From an uncultured Collinsella sp. (lineage in GTDB: Bacteria > Actinomycetota > Coriobacteriia > Coriobacteriales > Coriobacteriaceae): a stretch of DNA of 6,494 bases. The DNA is taken from contig CABURR010000076.1 in assembly GCA_902493985.1 (NCBI GenBank), positions 1-6,494 of the forward strand, in the 5' to 3' direction. Position numbers and translations under genes: made by a program. Below the pieces are notes generated by a model. The model was not told where the DNA came from and did not search any database. It was given only the letters and a program-made list of their open reading frames with translations. This document shows, piece by piece, positions 4,042 through 6,494 of this stretch; the stretch's first letter is position 1, and the number at the start of each line of letters is the position of its first letter.

Positions 4042-6494
4042 ATGCAAAAGGAATACCTGTCCGCCGCGGCGGAGGTACTCAGCGACCAAGGTGTCGATGA
4101 GAACCTCGGCCTGAGCAACGGCGAGGCGTCGTCGCGCCTCGCCAAGACAGGCCCTAACAAGCTCGAGGAAGCCGAGAAGACACCGTTGTGGAAGCGCTTC
4201 TTTGAGCAGATGGCCGACCCCATGGTCATCATGTTGATCGTTGCCGCCGTTATCAGCGCGCTCACGGGTATGGTCAAGGGCGAGCCCGACTTTGCCGACG
4301 TCGCCATCATCATGTTCGTCGTTATCGTCAACTCGGTGCTGGGCGTGGTCCAGGAAGCTAAAAGCGAGGAGGCTCTCGAGGCCCTGCAGGAGATGAGCGC
4401 GGCGCAGTCCAAGGTGCTGCGCGACGGCAAGCTCGTGCACTTGCCGAGTGCCGAGCTCGTGCCCGGCGATGTGATCATGCTTGAGGCGGGCGACTCCGTC
4501 CCGGCCGACTGCCGTGTGCTCGAGAGCGCCACGATGAAGATCGAGGAGGCCGCCCTTACCGGCGAGTCCGTGCCCGTCGAGAAGCATGCCAACGTGATCG
4601 AGCTCGCCGCCGGCACCGACGACGTGCCGCTCGGCGACCGCAAGAACATGTGCTACATGGGTTCCACCGTGGTATACGGCCGCGGCCGCGCCGTCGTGGT
4701 CGGCACCGGCATGAACACCGAGATGGGTAAGATCGCCGGCGCCCTGGCCGAGGCCAAGGAAGAGCTCACGCCGCTGCAGGTGAAGCTTGCCGAGCTCAGC
4801 CGCATCCTTACCATCATGGTTATCGTCATCTGCGTCGTGATCTTTGGCGTCGACATCCTCCGCCACGGCGTGGGTAACGTCCTTACCGACCCGACTGCCT
4901 TGCTCGATACCTTTATGGTTGCCGTCTCGCTTGCCGTCGCCGCCATCCCCGAGGGCCTGGTTGCCGTCGTGACCATCGTGCTGTCGCTTGGCGTGACCAA
5001 GATGGCCAAGCGCCAGGCAATCATCCGTAAGCTTTCTGCTGTCGAGACGCTCGGCTGCACGCAGACCATATGCTCGGACAAGACCGGCACGCTTACCCAG
5101 AACAAGATGACCGTCGTCAAGCACGAGCTCGCTGCGCCTAAGGAGAAGTTCCTGGCCGGTATGGCCCTTTGCTCCGACGCCCAGTGGGACGAGGAGCTGG
5201 GCGAGGCCGTGGGCGAGCCGACTGAGTGCGCGCTCGTCAACGATGCCGGCAAGGCTGGTCTCACTGGCCTGACTGCCGAGCACCCGCGCGTGGGTGAGGC
5301 CCCGTTCGACTCTGGCCGCAAGATGATGTCCGTGGTCGTCGAGACCCTGGACGGCGAGTATGAGCAGTACACCAAGGGCGCGCCCGACGTGGTGATCGGC
5401 CTGTGCACCCATATCTACGACGGCGACAAGGTCGTCCCCCTGACCGAGGAGCGTCGCGCCGAGCTCGTGGCCGCCAACAAGGCCATGGCCGACGAGGCCC
5501 TGCGCGTGCTGGCGCTGGCAAGCCGCACCTACACCGAGGTCCCGAGCGACTGCAGCCCCGCCGCGCTCGAGCACGACCTGGTCTTCTGCGGCCTGTCCGG
5601 CATGATTGACCCGGTTCGCCCCGAGGTCGCCGACGCCATCCGCGAGGCGCACGACGCCGGTATCCGCACCGTCATGATCACGGGCGACCACATCGACACC
5701 GCCGTGGCCATCGCCAAGCAGCTGGGCATCGTCACCGATCGCGGCCAGGCCATCACGGGCGCCGACCTCGACCGCATGAGCGACGAGGAGCTCGACGCGC
5801 ACATCGAGGACTACGGCGTGTACGCCCGCGTCCAGCCCGAGCATAAGACCCGCATCGTCGAGGCCTGGAAGTCGCGCGACCAGATCGTGGCCATGACGGG
5901 CGATGGCGTCAACGACGCCCCGTCCATCAAGCGTGCTGACATCGGCGTGGGCATGGGCATCACCGGTACCGACGTCACCAAGAACGTTGCCGACATGGTG
6001 CTTGCCGACGACAACTTCGCCACCATCATCGGTGCTTGCGAAGAGGGTCGCCGCATCTACGACAACATCCGCAAGGTCATCCAGTTCCTGCTTTCGGCCA
6101 ACCTTGCCGAGGTGTTCTCGGTGTTTATCGCCACGCTCATCGGCTTTACCATCTTCCAGCCGGTGCAGCTGCTGTGGGTGAACCTGGTCACCGACTGTTT
6201 CCCCGCGCTCGCGCTGGGCATGGAAGACGCCGAGGGCAACATCATGAAGCGCAAGCCGCGCAACGCCAAGGACGGTGTCTTTGCCGGCAATATGGGCCTG
6301 GACTGTGTGGTCCAGGGCCTAATCATCACCGTGCTGGTGCTGGCGAGCTTCTTTGTGGGCGTGTACTTTGACATGGGCTACATCCACATCGCCGATATGA
6401 TCGCCGGCAATGCCGACGAGGAAGGCGTGATGATGGCGTTCATCACGCTCAACATGGTCGAGATTTTCCACTGCTTCAATATGCGCAGCCGTCG
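4042..6494 (+). CDS. Calcium-transporting P-type ATPase (type IIA), 3' end outside the window
   Basis: This membrane pump uses ATP to expel calcium from the cytoplasm. The 817 visible residues hold, in order, the cation-ATPase N-terminal domain, M1 (about 60-76), M2 (86-103), the actuator loop TGES (173-176), M3 (255-270), M4 with VAAIPEGL (299-306), phosphorylation motif DKTGT (Asp346), nucleotide-binding KGAPD (445-449), MITGD (545-549), TGDGVNDAP (619-627), then M5 to M8. Compared by eye with SERCA, calcium ligands Glu304 (Glu309), Asn687 and Glu690 (Asn768, Glu771), Asn714, Thr717 and Asp718 (Asn796, Thr799, Asp800) and probably Glu807 (Glu908) are all kept. The frame is open to the window edge; family length suggests 60-90 residues (rest of M8, M9, M10) are missing. 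The start ATG follows AGGAGGGG by seven bases. That ribosome site lies within a stable stem of the leader, so translation is probably regulated. Confidence 0.95.
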   Translation, partial: MQKEYLSAAAEVLSDQGVDENLGLSNGEASSRLAKTGPNKLEEAEKTPLWKRFFEQMADPMVIMLIVAAVISALTGMVKGEPDFADVAIIMFVVIVNSVLGVVQEAKSEEALEALQEMSAAQSKVLRDGKLVHLPSAELVPGDVIMLEAGDSVPADCRVLESATMKIEEAALTGESVPVEKHANVIELAAGTDDVPLGDRKNMCYMGSTVVYGRGRAVVVGTGMNTEMGKIAGALAEAKEELTPLQVKLAELSRILTIMVIVICVVIFGVDILRHGVGNVLTDPTALLDTFMVAVSLAVAAIPEGLVAVVTIVLSLGVTKMAKRQAIIRKLSAVETLGCTQTICSDKTGTLTQNKMTVVKHELAAPKEKFLAGMALCSDAQWDEELGEAVGEPTECALVNDAGKAGLTGLTAEHPRVGEAPFDSGRKMMSVVVETLDGEYEQYTKGAPDVVIGLCTHIYDGDKVVPLTEERRAELVAANKAMADEALRVLALASRTYTEVPSDCSPAALEHDLVFCGLSGMIDPVRPEVADAIREAHDAGIRTVMITGDHIDTAVAIAKQLGIVTDRGQAITGADLDRMSDEELDAHIEDYGVYARVQPEHKTRIVEAWKSRDQIVAMTGDGVNDAPSIKRADIGVGMGITGTDVTKNVADMVLADDNFATIIGACEEGRRIYDNIRKVIQFLLSANLAEVFSVFIATLIGFTIFQPVQLLWVNLVTDCFPALALGMEDAEGNIMKRKPRNAKDGVFAGNMGLDCVVQGLIITVLVLASFFVGVYFDMGYIHIADMIAGNADEEGVMMAFITLNMVEIFHCFNMRSR

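Noticed and set aside
3988..5844. A 618-codon minus-strand open frame opposite the calcium ATPase.
   Set aside because: Its composition (His, Asp, Gly, Leu, Val and Ala rich) is that of the complement of a GC-biased gene, it has no recognisable domain, and the plus strand encodes an unmistakable P-type ATPase.

Overview
The window looks like chromosomal DNA of a GC-rich member of the Coriobacteriia (Actinomycetota), most likely Collinsella or a close relative. This is an inference from GC-ending codon preference, the AT-rich intergenic DNA, and the gene types; no taxonomic marker such as rRNA is present. No tRNA, rRNA, CRISPR array, insertion sequence or other mobile-element signature was found.

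Layout. (1) Bases 1-1009, + strand: the C-terminal end of an energy-coupling-factor (ECF) transmembrane component of the CbiQ/EcfT type, followed after 44 bases by its ABC ATPase partner. Together they are the tail of a vitamin or cobalt/nickel uptake operon. (2) Bases 1010-1088: a weak terminator-like hairpin and an extended -10 promoter. (3) Bases 1089-1937, + strand: a cytosolic protein resembling the zinc-dependent phospholipase C family, of unknown substrate. (4) Bases 1938-2139: a convergent intergenic region holding a possible decayed minus-strand reading frame (TGA-interrupted) and a perfect 16-bp bidirectional terminator. (5) Bases 2140-3600, - strand: a complete pyruvate kinase gene (pyk) with a strong Shine-Dalgarno sequence. 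(6) Bases 3601-4041: an AT-rich divergent intergenic region of about 440 bases, with the pyk promoter, two adjacent 10-bp palindromes, a plus-strand promoter and a highly structured 5' leader. (7) Bases 4042-6494, + strand: a P-type IIA calcium-transporting ATPase, cut by the window end in transmembrane helix M8.

The genes are separate transcription units: nutrient uptake, a lone hydrolase-like protein, the last ATP-yielding step of glycolysis, and calcium export. The most interesting feature is the calcium-pump leader (about 3930-4041). Its ribosome-binding site is buried in a 12-bp stem, and the apical loop of that hairpin contains a 7-base sequence exactly complementary to the entire 7-base loop of an upstream hairpin. 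An alternative nested pairing is also possible. It has the design of a translational riboswitch or RNA sensor, and I could not match it to the ion riboswitch consensus sequences I know.
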